Shown in pieces: positions 1 to 11,877 of a stretch of DNA of 64,000 bases (its first letter is position 1; each line of letters starts with the position of its first letter). The DNA lies in NCBI GenBank assembly GCA_048013815.1, contig CM106586.1, positions 6,572,001 through 6,636,000 on the forward strand, given 5' to 3'. The DNA is from Setoptus koraiensis (lineage: Eukaryota; Arthropoda). The notes below the pieces were generated by a model that had not been told where the DNA came from, did not search any database, and was given only the letters and a program-made list of their open reading frames with translations. A program made the translations under genes and the position numbers.

Positions 1-1823
1 CCGGCACAAAGCTTTTCACTCCGACAGAGAGTTTAAGCCGATGACCACTGGCCGCATTTTGTGTTGGTCGTTGTACTCTTTCCTGTCCATCATTGTCCGA
101 TTCTCATTAGTTGATGCTGTTGTTGTTGTTGCTGCTGGCCTGCTGCTGAGCTGCAACAAAAGATAAGAGATAAGAATTGACGGCGAGAAACAGAATAGTC
201 AACTCGGCTCATACACCTGTGCTGTACACACACACACACACACATAATTCGGCAAGTGGCGTTTCTATGGTAGGCCAACCATTGCGCTGAACCATTTCTT
301 GTAACTTGTTGCTGTTGTTGTTACGCCATTGTGTGCCCATTGTTGCTGCGGCCGTCATTGCTACTGGGTGAAAACTCCATACTCTCTCATACTCCTCTCA
401 TGCTCTTAAATTCGGTCGAGCGTGAAACAACTATCCACTCGCTTTTGGATACTCAACTCATGTCTGAGATGTTTTAGATGCCACTTGAGACTCCAGTTGC
501 TGCCATCAAGATTGCCCATCTATCGCCAGCTCAGTTATAGCTGAATAGGTACACACTATTACCTGAGTAGTAAGTCGGTTGAACTCACTCGGCTCGAGTG
601 GCATCAAGGTGCTGCTCGTAATAGTATCTGTCCAGTGGTAGCAGCAATCGATTTAAGTCACTCTATGTGTGATAGCTTCGAGTTGGAGTTTTCCAAAGAG
701 ATTAGAGTCATTCCTGTGGCAGACGACATTATGAACTTGTTGCTGTTGTTGTTGCTGCTATTGCCGTTGCTGATAGTGGTGAGGCAATAATAAAGGAATT
801 GCCCATACAAGTTTGGGTTCACTTGAGTTGGCTGCTTCGGCGTGTTGTTGTTGTCGCTGCTGCTGCTGCATTCACACAAATACAAGGGTAACTCTTAACC
901 ATGCTTACATTTACCAACCACCATCGCCACTATTATGTAAGCATCATATAATATTATATAATAAGCCAAGCTGTTGCTGCTTGCTGCTGGTCAAGTTCAA
1001 GGCTATCAATCGGAGGTTCAACGACCATCAACACTATCCTCTGAGTGTGTGCTCATCTATGCTGAGTTGAACCCTGCGAGAATCTCAGCCACTACCTCCT
1101 GCATGATTGACTCTATGATGGTGGTGGCAATAAAGCATGTGTGTGTATGTGTTTGTAGCTCACCTAAAGAATCATCTTATTGAAAGTTGAACTCATGATT
1201 ATTTCGTCTTCATTCCTTTCAACATTTATCGTGCTGGTTGGCTGGCTAGTCGACTGATCGGATCGGATGGAATGGGATTAGATTGGAAAGCGAACGAAGC
1301 AAAGACAAGAGGAAGACGGGCTTCGTATCTCATCTTGAGTGCGTGTGTCTGCCAGTTCCATGTGTTTGAATATTCAAGCTAACATCTTGACCGAAAGACA
1401 CATAATCAAGTCACAATGTGTCCCATTTAGAGATCCTTGATCCATATGATGGACGCTACATGCATGCTGTGCATCCGTCAAAATGCTGATGAGCCTTTGA
1501 TGGATTGGCCGTTGCATAATTATCGGTGTGATCCCCTCATCATCGTATAGATTGATAGATGTCCATCATGACCAGCATCCCATGATGCCGATATTGCGTG
1601 TACGCTGGCCTTGTTTGTCTTGGCAATAATTATTCCTTCGTGTTGCATGATTACAGATCGATCGGCCCAGGTTCACATTGCTTAATATTTATTGTAGTCA
1701 GGTCCCGTGACATGTTTTACTCGCTACACTGGCTTTACTGTATAATTGTTTACCCTAGGCTGCTTAATTTTCTTCTTGATCAAAATGTATAAATAGTAAT
1801 ATTTCACTCTGATTGACTTGCAG
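1..1823. other. Non-coding stretch upstream of the CrebA-like exons
   Basis: No convincing coding exon is visible. The stretch is AT-leaning and holds a short CA/TG run near 231-244 and several short CAA/CAG-type trinucleotide runs (about 117-150, 309-325, 727-760, 842-870). The short open frames that cross these runs are low-complexity and look accidental. It may be an intron or upstream flank of the CrebA-like gene, whose N-terminal coding part is not in the exons recognised here. Confidence 0.5.
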
Positions 1824-1966
1824 TCATTATAGCTTGTGATGTGTGCACCTTCCAGACAAGACCCTCACGGCCATGGCATAAAATGAGTGTATCGCCTCTT
1901 CCTGCATCTCCAAATAGCCCCTCACAGCCTCAGCTTCTAGATAATATTCTATTTGAGGGAATCTCG
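1824..1966 (+). CDS. Possible upstream exon of the CrebA-like gene
   Basis: An open frame runs from a good acceptor (TTGACTTGCAG before 1,824) to a clean donor (TCG, then GTAAAT at 1,967). It encodes a Pro/Ser-rich segment containing SVSPLPASPNSPSQPQ, a composition common in the activation region of CREB3/CrebA proteins. It contains an internal ATG at 1,883. The exon would leave in phase 0, whereas the next recognised exon at 2,809 needs phase 1. Either another exon lies between them or this one belongs to a different isoform or is not real. The assignment rests only on splice signals, composition and position. Confidence 0.35.
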
Positions 1967-2808
1967 GTAAATTATTTTCAATCTGCTGGTCCAATATAAT
2001 ATATCGATGGGTTCATATAATATAATAAATTTAATAATTTATGTAATGTTGACAGAGAGCCTATCGGCGAGGGGTACCAAAATTTTCATAACACACAGTG
2101 GGTCTGCATGGGTTGTTGAATCGCCCATTACAGCTGTAGTTGGTCTGCGTATTTTACTTGTAAACAAAGCGAACGAATCTCGAGGAAAACCCGCAAGTGA
2201 TTAGCTTCGTGCTCACTGATGGGTCAGGTCAATCTCTCCCGCCCCGGGGAAGGGGAGAGATTCTCCCGGCGGATTTGTCCCAGGGAGTTACCACGCCCCT
2301 CAAATCTCCCGTTGCTGCGATATTGTACCGATGCACTCTGGACATTCTGTATGCGCCCGATGTGCCCTTGGCTGGGGATAGGCAAGCTCCCAAAAATCCT
2401 TCGCCCCAAAAACACCCTCAGACGCTTTTTTCCCCGCAAGGGGCGAGGATGCACGGATAAGCACAGGGTGTATCGATACATGTAAAAGTTGCAGCAAGCG
2501 GAGAAATTCGGGAGAGACAAGAGAAGCGGGAGACGGGGGAGCTCTCATTTCGAGGGAAAATTTCTCATAGGCGGCAAATCTGGCCCCGTCACTAGGCGCC
2601 TGGTCCATGTTGACCACGTTGAAAACTTCGGGAGCCTCAAATGTAAAAAAAAAAATCAAAATCAATGAGACCGATCGCAGCGAAAACATTTCAAGAGCAG
2701 CCTCTTGTTTTCGGGTTTGTCATCAGCTGACTAATTAACTGAATTTTTCCTTTTTCTTTTTCTGCCTCTATGTCTTAACCCGGCTCGCTCACAACTGTGA
2801 CTGTACAG
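1967..2808. other. Presumed intron with an out-of-character GC-rich block
   Basis: This lies between the possible upstream exon and the large CrebA exon. From about 2,190 to 2,690 the sequence becomes clearly richer in G+C than its surroundings. It contains a nearly self-complementary segment (2,234-2,258, CTCTCCC then GCCCCGGGG then AAGGGGAGAG). Several open frames on both strands cross it but none shows a recognisable domain. A pyrimidine-rich tract follows at about 2,740-2,765, before the acceptor at 2,808. Confidence 0.5.
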
Positions 2809-3945
2809 AAGACCCACTTTCAACAGGTGGCCCCACAACTACTACTTCTACTACTACCACCACTACTACCGCCACCACAACAGGTGGCCCCTCAGCGGCC
2901 TCGGCTACACTCAAGCTAAATGGACACAATGGACTGTCACCAATCTCTAGCACCAATCTCAAGAGGATACAATGCCAGTCGTCGGCTTTAAAGAATGTCA
3001 CATTGACCGCCTTGCTTAACAGCACAAGCAAACATCATTTGGACACAATCAGCTCGTCTAGTTCTTCTACATCCGCATCTCCGGCAACAACAACGTTAGC
3101 TTCCTCGTTGCCCAATAACGGTGCTCTATCTCTGTCTACGTTGAATGCATCGTCGTCGTCTAACAACATAAATCAAAATGGAAAAAATGTGCCCTTATCC
3201 GTTGACGATGGCACCACCAGCGATAGTAACAATGTTGCAAGCAATAATAATAAAAACAAAAACAATGGAGATAACAAATTGTCCAATGGAATGTTGCTGT
3301 TGTCGTCTAGCGATTCATCAACACCAGCAACAGCAACAACAGCAACAACAACGGCAGCATCCGCAACAACCATCTCTGGAGGACAGATGTCGCTATCAGC
3401 ATTGATTGCGTCATCTAGTTCACTCACTGGAAGTCATCCTCATTTAAATCACCAACTCAATTTTCAGTCAGGGGCCTCGTCCTCCTCTTCTCAGTCTCAC
3501 CTAGTGAATAATAATGGTACTAAGACCACTTTGCAGCAAAAAAAAGCATTAACTCCACTGTCATCATGTTTAATAATGGGCACCACAAACAATGGCAACG
3601 GTGGACAACTACACTCATTGGCCAAACATAACGGCCAAAATCTCCTATCAGCAGCGACAGTTGCAAACTCAACCACCGGAAGGGTCCTACAATCGGGCAC
3701 CAGTACAATTGGTGGCGGACAAAGCGCCAACGCAAACAAGGCGACCGCTCTTATCAACAATGGAGGTTCCACTCAACTTATAACCTCTTCGTCTTCGTCA
3801 TCTTCGTCTTCATCGTCCACATCGTCACAATCGTCGAGTTCACCTTCGTCTGTGTCATTGATATCTAATCAAGATTGGAAGAGCGCCCAAAGTGGCCAAA
3901 TTGTGATGCTCACCGAAGAGGAGAAGCGCACACTGATTGCTGAAG
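2809..3945 (+). CDS. CrebA: CREB3/CrebA-like bZIP factor, large penultimate exon
   Basis: This exon encodes the long disordered region before the bZIP domain. It is Thr-rich at first, then Ser/Asn/Ala/Gly-rich with poly-Ser runs around 3,790-3,840. It ends in LTEEEKRTLIAEG, which in insect CrebA and vertebrate CREB3L proteins stands directly before the conserved GYPIP segment. The Gly codon is split: G at 3,945 joins GC at 4,112 (phase 1), which fixes the 3' edge. The 5' edge is set at the acceptor GTGACTGTACAG ending at 2,808. A second AG at 2,826 in the same phase is a possible alternative. There is no in-frame ATG near the 5' edge, so translation starts upstream. The family activates secretory-pathway genes in secretory cells; that role here is inferred from homology. 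Confidence 0.82.
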
Positions 3946-4111
3946 GTTAGTTGATACACTTGAAATATATGCCAAGCACATATGTATCATTTTACACAAA
4001 TTCATTTTGACTTTTATGGGTCTCAGTACGGGTCTAGTTAGTTTAAACAAAATAATTGATTCTCATTTGCTCTCTCTCTCTTCCCGCTCTTGTGATTCTT
4101 ACAAAATGCAG
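3946..4111 (+). other. Intron inside the CrebA-like gene (166 bp)
   Basis: The donor is GTTAGT and the acceptor TACAAAATGCAG, with a CT-rich tract at about 4,068-4,090. Removing it restores the unbroken family sequence [17 protein letters not shown] across the junction, so both ends can be set to the base. Confidence 0.93.
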
Positions 4112-5028
4112 GCTACCCCATACCTCAGCGATTTCCTTTGACCAAAGCAGAGGAGCGAAGCTTGAAAAAGATCAGACGAAAAATAAAGAACAAAATCTCT
4201 GCTCAGGAGTCTAGGCGAAAAAAGAAAGAGTATATGGAAGAGTTAGAGAAGCGTGTCCAAATGATGGAGCAAAGAATTATGGATCTTGAAAGAGAAAATT
4301 TTAATCTCAAGCAAACAATTATCTCATCAGCGTCAACTGGAAGCAATTATGACAGCGGAAACAACAACAACAGCAATGGCGCTGGCATCACTACTCAACG
4401 ACGTGCAAATGATGCTCTGATTGAAAGCATCTTATTAAATCATCATCAACAGATACGATCTACCATGGATAGTCCATCTACTTCAAATACGCTGACTAGT
4501 GTCAATGGCAAAGGCGAGATGGCGCATAATGATGATGACGACGACGATGATGACGACGACGACGATAGTGATGAAGATATGAATGATGATGACCAAAAAC
4601 AACCACAACAGCAGATGTGTAAGGTTGCTCAAGAAGGTGATGAAAAGTTTGATAAATTAAGGCAACAAGCCCTGAAGGGTAGCGACGGTGACACAAACAA
4701 GGACGATAAGGAGCCAGCGGATTCAAGATCGAACAAAAGTAGCGAGAAGGAATCGGAACAATGTTCGGCTTCGAATATCACCGACCACAACAACAACGGC
4801 AACAACAACAACAACAACAACAAGTCAATGGAGGCCGTGGAAAGCTCTAGTGTAGTAAGCTCGGTGGAAAGTGCAATACAATTTAAACCGGAACAGATTG
4901 AATCGTTTGATCGTAATCAGAAGAATGACGTCGAAGCGTCGTCGACATGTATAGATAACGGCACTAACGAGGATTTAATCGTTGGTAGTTCGTCGAAAAA
5001 GATCAAATTGGAGGTTACCTCGACATAG
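4112..5028 (+). CDS. CrebA: CREB3/CrebA-like bZIP factor, last exon with basic region and zipper
   Basis: The exon opens with [18 protein letters not shown], then the basic region [20 protein letters not shown], nearly identical to insect CrebA. Next comes a leucine zipper of only about four heptads (L, M, L, L; from MEELEKRVQ to ENFNLKQTI). About 230 residues follow that have no counterpart known to me: poly-Asn, an acidic run of about 12 Asp (around 4,530-4,575), Lys/Glu/Ser-rich stretches, and a C-terminus ending [11 protein letters not shown] see no hydrophobic membrane segment. Vertebrate CREB3 proteins are ER-anchored just after the zipper; Drosophila CrebA, as I recall its sequence, also lacks such a segment. 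The predicted product is therefore a soluble nuclear factor. The TAG stop is at 5,026-5,028. Confidence 0.95.
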
Positions 5029-5227
5029 ATTGAAAAGAAACTTTTTTACTATCCATTAAGCACAGACATACCAACCAAAAAGAAATGATTTTTATTACTA
5101 TTATTATTTATAACCATTTAAATATATCTCTCGAAGTTCCGCAACAGTCTATGTTCGGTCATTCGCTAAACTTGGTTGCTAAAGTTGATTGCTCGTACCT
5201 AGTGCACTTAGCCAGTGCCGTATTACA

Positions 5228-5233
5228 AATAAA
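5228..5233 (+). terminator. Poly(A) signal of the CrebA-like gene
   Basis: AATAAA lies about 200 bases after the stop codon. A GT-rich stretch (GTTTGTCTGTTGTTTGATGG, 5,267-5,286) follows within 40 bases, as expected for the downstream cleavage element. Confidence 0.7.
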
Positions 5234-6247
5234 GACTCATATATTAATAGACACTACCCAGCATTTGTTTGTCTGTTGTTTGATGGTTTGACCAAATTTT
5301 ATTGATTGGTGATGGCTCGTCGTTTTGTTGTATCCGGTTGTTTTTACCTGAAACTAACAATATCTAGCCCCGTCCGCAACCCAACCAACATGGACCAGCA
5401 CGAGTATCCACACGAGGATCTTGTTAACCAGGGCAATTACTTAGGTTGTCATTGGGATATTCACACGAAAATATATATAACTTCATGTAATAGAGATGTT
5501 TGCATTTAACTAGTTAGCTGGTTGCTTTATTTATATATTAATACATATGTACATATAGCTAGTTTAATGTCTACTTTTTGTCTACATTTTACGCACAAGC
5601 AGCAAGCAGACAGGCAAACAAGCAAGCAAGCCTATATCACACGTCGACAATATGATTAGCTTAAATGAAAAATAGAGAATTTCTTGCAAACAAGCGTGAA
5701 ATGGATTCTTAGTAGTAGTAGTAGTACATCCATAATAAACTATTCGTCAAGACGCTATTTTAGAAATTGTTCCTTGATGCTTGTTGCTTGTTGTCTATGT
5801 CGTTGTCTATGTTGTTGTCACTGTCGCTGTCGTTGTCGCTGTCGTTGTTGCTGTCGTTGCTGTTGTTCTCATGTGATTTATCATGGAACATGGACGCACA
5901 ACAATCAGCTGCAGCAGCAACAACAACAGCAACAACAACAACAACGGCAACTATCGAGTAAGGTATGCGATAGAAATAATGAGTCATCTCTTATTCTTTC
6001 GCCCTTGTGTTCGCGCATAGAAACAGAACATTTTTCACCATGGCCATAGCCATACAAACAACAACACCACACGACCCAGACTAGCTACAGCTAAATTATC
6101 GGAGCTATGTGCCTAGCTTGCGGCATCAATGTGTTAATATTTACTCGCTGGCGAGGCGCCATATTTGGCTATGACAGTTGCGTTTGCGCTTGCGCCTCTA
6201 TGTTACAATTTTCAATCTTGTGAATGAATTAGCATACCAATCCTCTA

Positions 6248-6250
<3 letters not shown>

Positions 6251-6278
<28 letters not shown>
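6251..6278. repeat. (TC)n microsatellite
   Basis: An uninterrupted CT dinucleotide run of about 28 bases in the region before twitchin. Confidence 0.95.
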
Positions 6279-6282
<4 letters not shown>

Positions 6283-6738
6283 TGTCTCTGTCTCCCTCAT
6301 CATCTATATAATGCCTCATCATTCTAATCCATCAGTATGAATTGAATCGGCGAGCTAGCTGCGTTGTATCATTTTGTTGTTGTTCAACAGCAACAGCGGC
6401 GCCACTATGTAACTGTTGGTACGATTCACTGACTTTTTCCATGCTATCTCTCTATTTCTCTATGTTAGTGTCGTTTGGGTTCCATTTTATGCGAGTGTAC
6501 AGGGTCATCAATTTCCGCGTTTCGTACCATTGGCAACATTGGCCAATGCCTAATCTCAGCACTAATGTATTTCTTTGATGTGATGCTGTTGTCGTCGTCG
6601 TAGTTGTTGTTGTCTGTATACGTCTGAATATAATAAATATATGTGTATATGCGAGTGCACATGCCAAATAGCTATGTCTAGCTACAGCACCAACAACGAC
6701 AGCGCCGGTCGTGCTTAGTTAGAATAATTAAATAGTAG

Positions 6739-6774
6739 TTATAGACACACACATATATGTGTTTGTGTCTATAA
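6739..6774. repeat. Near-perfect palindrome
   Basis: The left arm TTATAGACACACACATA is matched by the right arm TATGTGTTTGTGTCTATAA, which carries two extra bases. There is no spacer, so the segment can form a hairpin of about 17 base pairs. Confidence 0.8.
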
Positions 6775-6938
6775 ATGTGTGTGTCGAATTGTTCTATCGA
6801 TCGAATTATGTAAGAAGTGTGAAGAAATTGCTTCAATTCGAGTTCCACGACTGCTAATAACTTTACTACCTATACCACTCTATAGACTCTGATGAACCGT
6901 GGCGCCCTCCGTTGTCCAATGACAGTATCACAACGGAT

Positions 6939-6973
6939 CACACACACACGCACACACACACACACACACACAC
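6939..6973. repeat. (CA)n microsatellite
   Basis: A CA dinucleotide run interrupted by one G, upstream of the first twitchin coding exon. Confidence 0.95.
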
Positions 6974-7645
6974 TCATACTAATTGACCCCATCTCAAGCA
7001 GTCTTGTGAGCAGTGACTAAAGCGACTGAAGCGACTATAGCGACTTTCGCGACTTGCTATCTGTTAATTTGTTAACCGATACTCAACCAATATTCTGCTC
7101 GTGCCACACACATGACAAATCTACATGCACTTCTAGCACTGATAATTATTATCTAGTTAATTATTTTTGTTTCTAGTGATCATTTTGCGAGAAGAACTGT
7201 TTTCATTCAAAGGTCTAATATACAATCTATATTTATATTGGCAACGATTAAGATAACAACATCATCGCCAGCACCAACAACAACAACAGCGGTCCCAACA
7301 GTGCTACAGCAGCAGCAACAACTACACCGGCATCTCGACAGCAGTACAACAAATAATAATAATAATAACAACATCATCAGCTACACCGTCCAAGCGAACT
7401 GCTATAACAACAGTTAGACAGTGCCAGAAGCAAAAAGCAAACACCACCATCAATATCCATCAAGCTCTAATCAACCGTTGCCAGAGACACTATCACACAT
7501 GACTAGCTAATTGCCGCTTCTTGATCTGTCTACACAAGCACACACCGGTGCATGCCATTATTGATTGTCATTGATTATTTAGATCATCATAATAATAATA
7601 ACAATTAATAATAGAAGGCCCGCTTGCTAATCAGTATTTACAGAT

Positions 7646-8081
7646 ATGAGTGAACCTGTAGGCCGTCGAAAATTGTCTAATAAACGACCTCAAAATGATG
7701 ATGTCGACGCACGAAAGCATTCCAAAATTTCTGGAAGGCATCCAACTCCAGGTAGCGGTGCTGATACTGATACAGATGATAGAAATCTGGCGCCAACATT
7801 CATAATAAAGCCACGTTTCATCGAGGAAGACGACGGCAATCGGCTTGTTTTCATTTGTCGCTTGTTCGCACAACCACAACCAGATGTTGGCTGGTATATG
7901 AATGATTGTCGTATATTGCCAGATTCAAGAACTGAAATCAACATTAAACAAATAGACGATAATATTTACGCTTGCGAGCTACGTCTTGATGATGTGATAG
8001 ATTCCGATGCCGGCTGTTATAAATTAAAGGCCAAGAATATCCACGGTGAGGTGTCCTCATCGATCAATTTTGATTTTATAA
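7646..8081 (+). CDS. Twitchin/projectin first coding exon (Ig domain 1)
   Basis: The ATG at 7,646 has a purine at -3 and follows an acceptor-like CAG at 7,643, so a non-coding exon probably precedes it. The exon encodes MSEPVGRRKLSNKRPQ, a short Ser/Asp-rich leader, and one intracellular-type Ig domain (about 7,790-8,075). That domain has PTFIIKPRF, VFICRLFAQP, GWYMND and DAGCYKLKAKNIHGE, the usual twitchin core residues. The donor AGTAAGT puts the exon end at 8,081 in phase 1; the frame runs on only into intron. Its Ig closely resembles the one begun by the exon at 11,878 (EEDDGNRLVF versus QEDDGRRLIF), as neighbouring N-terminal twitchin Ig domains do. Placement in the same gene is inferred from family, strand and spacing. 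Confidence 0.85.
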
Positions 8082-8655
8082 GTAAGTTCTTTGCTAAGAG
8101 CGAACGATGCGTGCCTTCTCACGTGTCAGCATGTAAATGGAATGCATGGACCTGCCACCAATAATAGTTACAATTGGTCATGGTTAATGTGTAGTTGTGA
8201 TGATGTAATAATTAGAGAGTAAAATTAATAACTGTTATTGATAGGCAACGTTCGTTGTAGCAGTGTTACTTTTTGGCCCATCAATTCTTTGACTTACTAA
8301 TGCGCTACTGGCAATTCAATACAACCAGCACTATTAACAATAATACTATATATTATATACTTTATACTAAACATTATGTAACTTATTATGTGATGTAATC
8401 AACAAGTTAATTGTTGCCATATGCTCTTGTTATGTGCGCGGTAATGGCTTTAGTGAGTCGCGCAATTTGACTTATTTCAATTAGAACATCACTAATTAGA
8501 TTGCTTCTGCTATTATATGACTTTCGTATTTGCTAATCTTTATTAATCTATTCTCAACAACAATATTAATCTGTTTCATCCACACACCCACGCACACACA
8601 CACGCACGCACTCACTTCTTCACATGTGAACAAATGTCGCTATGTGCTCACGCAG

Positions 8656-8677
8656 AAAGGAATATTCCTAGGCAAAC
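8656..8677 (+). CDS. Candidate 22-bp twitchin microexon
   Basis: The segment is flanked by an acceptor (GTGCTCACGCAG) and a strong donor (GTAAGTTT). Entered in phase 1 from 8,081, it reads KRNIPRQ and leaves in phase 2. That fits an acceptor TAG at 12,003-12,005, giving T-QIDGIAPTF and an open frame into Ig domain 2. The phase agreement is suggestive only, since chance alone would give it one time in three. Confidence 0.3.
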
Positions 8678-9052
8678 GTAAGTTTCTGAAACAATTCGCA
8701 TGGCATATTCTCTCATCTCATCTCTATATACGAATATGCGAATCCGCGCGCCATCTTATTTGTTAGCGCCAGAACACAGAAACTATTTATACATATAAAT
8801 ATATGTATATATAGTACTGGACTAGACATGATTAATATCAGAGGAGAAGTGTTCAACTTTGTCTAGTTGGCGTCACTGGCGAGGACGAGAGCTAGCGAAC
8901 GAGACCTATCAAATGGTGCGCCAAGATCAATCTTATTAATCTCTTGGCCGCTGTATTGAGTATCCATATCGCACCACTGTGCTAGTATAGTTGTAATATT
9001 CTCTTTATTTGTGTATGTTCCTCCTCTGCTCCAGATTTCTCTTTGGTCTCTA

Positions 9053-9170
<118 letters not shown>

Positions 9171-10462
9171 AATACTTCTTTAGCAGAGTTGCTATTACCT
9201 ATTATCAACAAGATGTGTGAGATTTAATATATGGAGTGGCTCGTTTGTCGTCGCGCGTTTATAATCAACATACTCACAAATGCACTTGACTCATTTGACT
9301 ATTTGATTAGAGACGCTTGCAGCGCTCTGCGGCGGAATCAGCGCAAATACCTAGACATTTACAACAAGTATAATTATTAACTATCGTAAAGTGTATGTAA
9401 TAGAGAAGAAGGCTTCGTTTTTCTTTTCTCGGCTAATGATGCCCCATAAATTATGTGCTGACTGTGTAGACAGATGATGCCACAATGGAGCGACAATCGA
9501 GGGCGTTAGCATCTAGAGCAGTTGCGCATGAGATTGTGTTTGTGTGCTGTTTATTTAGCAAATAGTTCTCAATGATTATCCGATTATTCGACATGGAGAC
9601 TTTCATTATGCTAAATAATAATAGTAATAATAAATAATTTGCGTTGTTGCCCTAAAAGAAAGACACTGCTGTGTGTTTCTGTCTGTTGTGAAATTTGATA
9701 TTCGATTCGAGAGCATATCAACAACAACAACAATGATGACGATAATGATTCATAGATGGCTAGACTAAATTTGTTTGCTTCGTCTCTACCGAGGCACAAC
9801 ATGACAGACCGAGTTGCATGAAGGACGATGAAAGCCCAATCAAATTTATATCGACACTAGCAAACAACAATTGAATAATAACAACAACAGTGCAAGAGAG
9901 ATAAGCCAACAAGCCGCGCGCGGAGCCAGACGCAATCAGCAGCGTCTCACTAATGCAAGCCTGGCATCTACCTATGCAATAATTTAAGGTCGGCCCTCGA
10001 GACATTCAAACAAAAAGAGGTCTCTATCAAGTTTGATGCGATTGATGTCCATTGGATTATCATAACATGTCGAGCGTTTTCATAATATAATTCTACTTTA
10101 CAGCCGTCTAGCTAATGCACTGGTGGCGGCAGTAGAGAAATAGAGTAAAGAATGATGACAATTTAAACTCTGGGGCGTGATCTTGTGTTCGTAGACACAG
10201 AGAGAATGTGTGTTCCATATCAACAGATTTGTTACACTTTCATTTTCATCCATCCATCTCAATTTTCTTACATTGATGTTCTTTTGCATGTTATGTTTCT
10301 AATAGTCTGGAATGGAGGTTACTATCACTGCTATTACTTTACATACAATAATAATAATAGTAATAATAATAATAATAGTGATAGCAGTAATACTAATAGC
10401 GATAATAGTAATACTGGTGCTGCAATAGATACGTAGCTCTCTATCGTATTCCTAAAACTCAC

Positions 10463-10504
10463 CAGAGTACCGTCGCCGAGCTCAGGCTCATACTGACGCT
10501 TCTT
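10463..10504 (-). CDS. Exon-like 42-bp island on the minus strand
   Basis: Read on the minus strand, a pyrimidine-rich acceptor (TATTTTTGTGCCTCAG) is followed by 42 bases encoding KKRQYEPELGDGTL and then a strong donor (GTGAGTTTTAGG). The GC-rich, coding-like content stands out from the AT-rich intron. No companion minus-strand exon was recognised nearby, and I do not recognise the peptide. Confidence 0.3.
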
Positions 10505-10638
10505 CTGAGGCACAAAAATATCGTGCAGAAAAAGAGATGAAACCGCTGTCTCTTTTGGCTTGTTTACTCTCAATATATAAGATCTCATATAATACTATAC
10601 TATACTATCTATGAACTCATGTCTTAGTCTTCCGTTTC

Positions 10639-10670
10639 AGAGAAGCCGGGGCCGCCTAGCGCTGTTCAAA
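10639..10670 (+). CDS. Exon-like 32-bp GC-rich island
   Basis: An excellent acceptor (TCTTAGTCTTCCGTTTCAG) precedes a short GC-rich segment. Entered in phase 1 from 8,081, it reads KKPGPPSAVQM, like the Pro-rich linkers between twitchin modules. It would leave in phase 0, which fits the acceptor CAG at 12,007-12,009. The donor would be a poor GTTTTT, which weakens the case. Confidence 0.25.
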
Positions 10671-11114
10671 TGGTTTTTGGGCTTGACTATACACACATAC
10701 ACTTATTTACACACGCTCTCTGTCACCTATCATGCTTATGCTAATATACCACTCGAGCTGGCTAGAGATAGAGAGAAAGGGCCTTCAAGAAGAGCCATCA
10801 TGCGCCATATTTGGCCATGACTGTCATAGAGAGAAGAATAAAACACTGTAAGTTTGTTGTTGTTGCTGCTGCTGGTGTTGTTAACGTTGTTGTTGTTGCT
10901 GTTGTTGTTGTTGCCTCTGCAGCTGTTGAATGTTGTTGCGCAAGAGAGAAATTCCTCTTCAATGACTGAGCCTGCTAGAACTGTGTCAAATACCACTTCG
11001 TTGTTCGTGCCCCCACGGGTCTGCTGCCATCGAAGCTTCTTCGTCTAGCCTAATGCGTTCGTTCATAGTGAGAGAGAGTTGCGGCTTGCGATAGAGAGGG
11101 CTCTTGGACTAGCC

Positions 11115-11138
11115 GTGTGTGTGTGTGTGTGTGTGTGT
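11115..11138. repeat. (GT)n microsatellite
   Basis: An uninterrupted GT run in the long twitchin intron. Confidence 0.95.
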
Positions 11139-11877
11139 CAGAACAACTATGCAATGTCGCTGGCTTGGTGCAATACTAGTCGATTATGAGAGAAAAGAAC
11201 TGACGTTGTTGTTGTTGCTGCGAAGGAACAAGTGCACACTGTTGCATGGAATCTAGCGCATCATTGCTCGCGCGTTCCTATGTAATGTACTCAGCGTATA
11301 CAACTTACAATATGGACCTCTCTTTATCTCTTTACAAGTTCCTCATTTATCCACTCTGCTAATTCTACTAATTTTGCTGCCGCTGTTGTTGTTGGTTACT
11401 GTTGATGTTGATGCTTCTGCTACTACTATCACTACTGCCGCTGCTGCTGCTACTTTTAATGGCGGTATTGCATGACAATTATTTATAATTCACTATTCTA
11501 TTCAGATATATAGTAGTAATAGGAGTGATGGATTCTATTATATGGTATCCATCATCATCATCATCATCATCATCATTATCATCATCACCATCGCCATCAT
11601 AATCATAATCGTAATCTCAATTTGTTGCTGACCAATTTATTGAATTAGATAAGAAACAATAACAACAACAACAACAAAATTACGCGCAACTTATATATGT
11701 ACTATATACTCAAGCAATTGTTTGATTTGTTATTAAGATTAGTATAATACGATTAGTAGAGAGTTATACAATCAAAAGCAAGAAAGATAAGAGAAAAGAA
11801 TTATTATAATTATTGTTATTATTATAACTATTACTATTTTCGTTTAATCTAGTTATTATACATCATTCAAATAAATC

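Larger units (their letters stand above)
5234..7643. other. Intergenic region between CrebA-like gene and twitchin
   Basis: No exon was recognised. It holds a GTC/GTT-type trinucleotide array (about 5,800-5,865), CAG/CAA runs (about 5,905-5,950), a CT run (6,251-6,278), a CA run (6,939-6,973) and a near-perfect palindrome (6,739-6,774). The bases just before 7,646 (TATTTACAG at 7,635-7,643) look like a splice acceptor. A non-coding 5' exon of twitchin and its promoter probably lie in this interval, but I could not place them. Confidence 0.5.
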
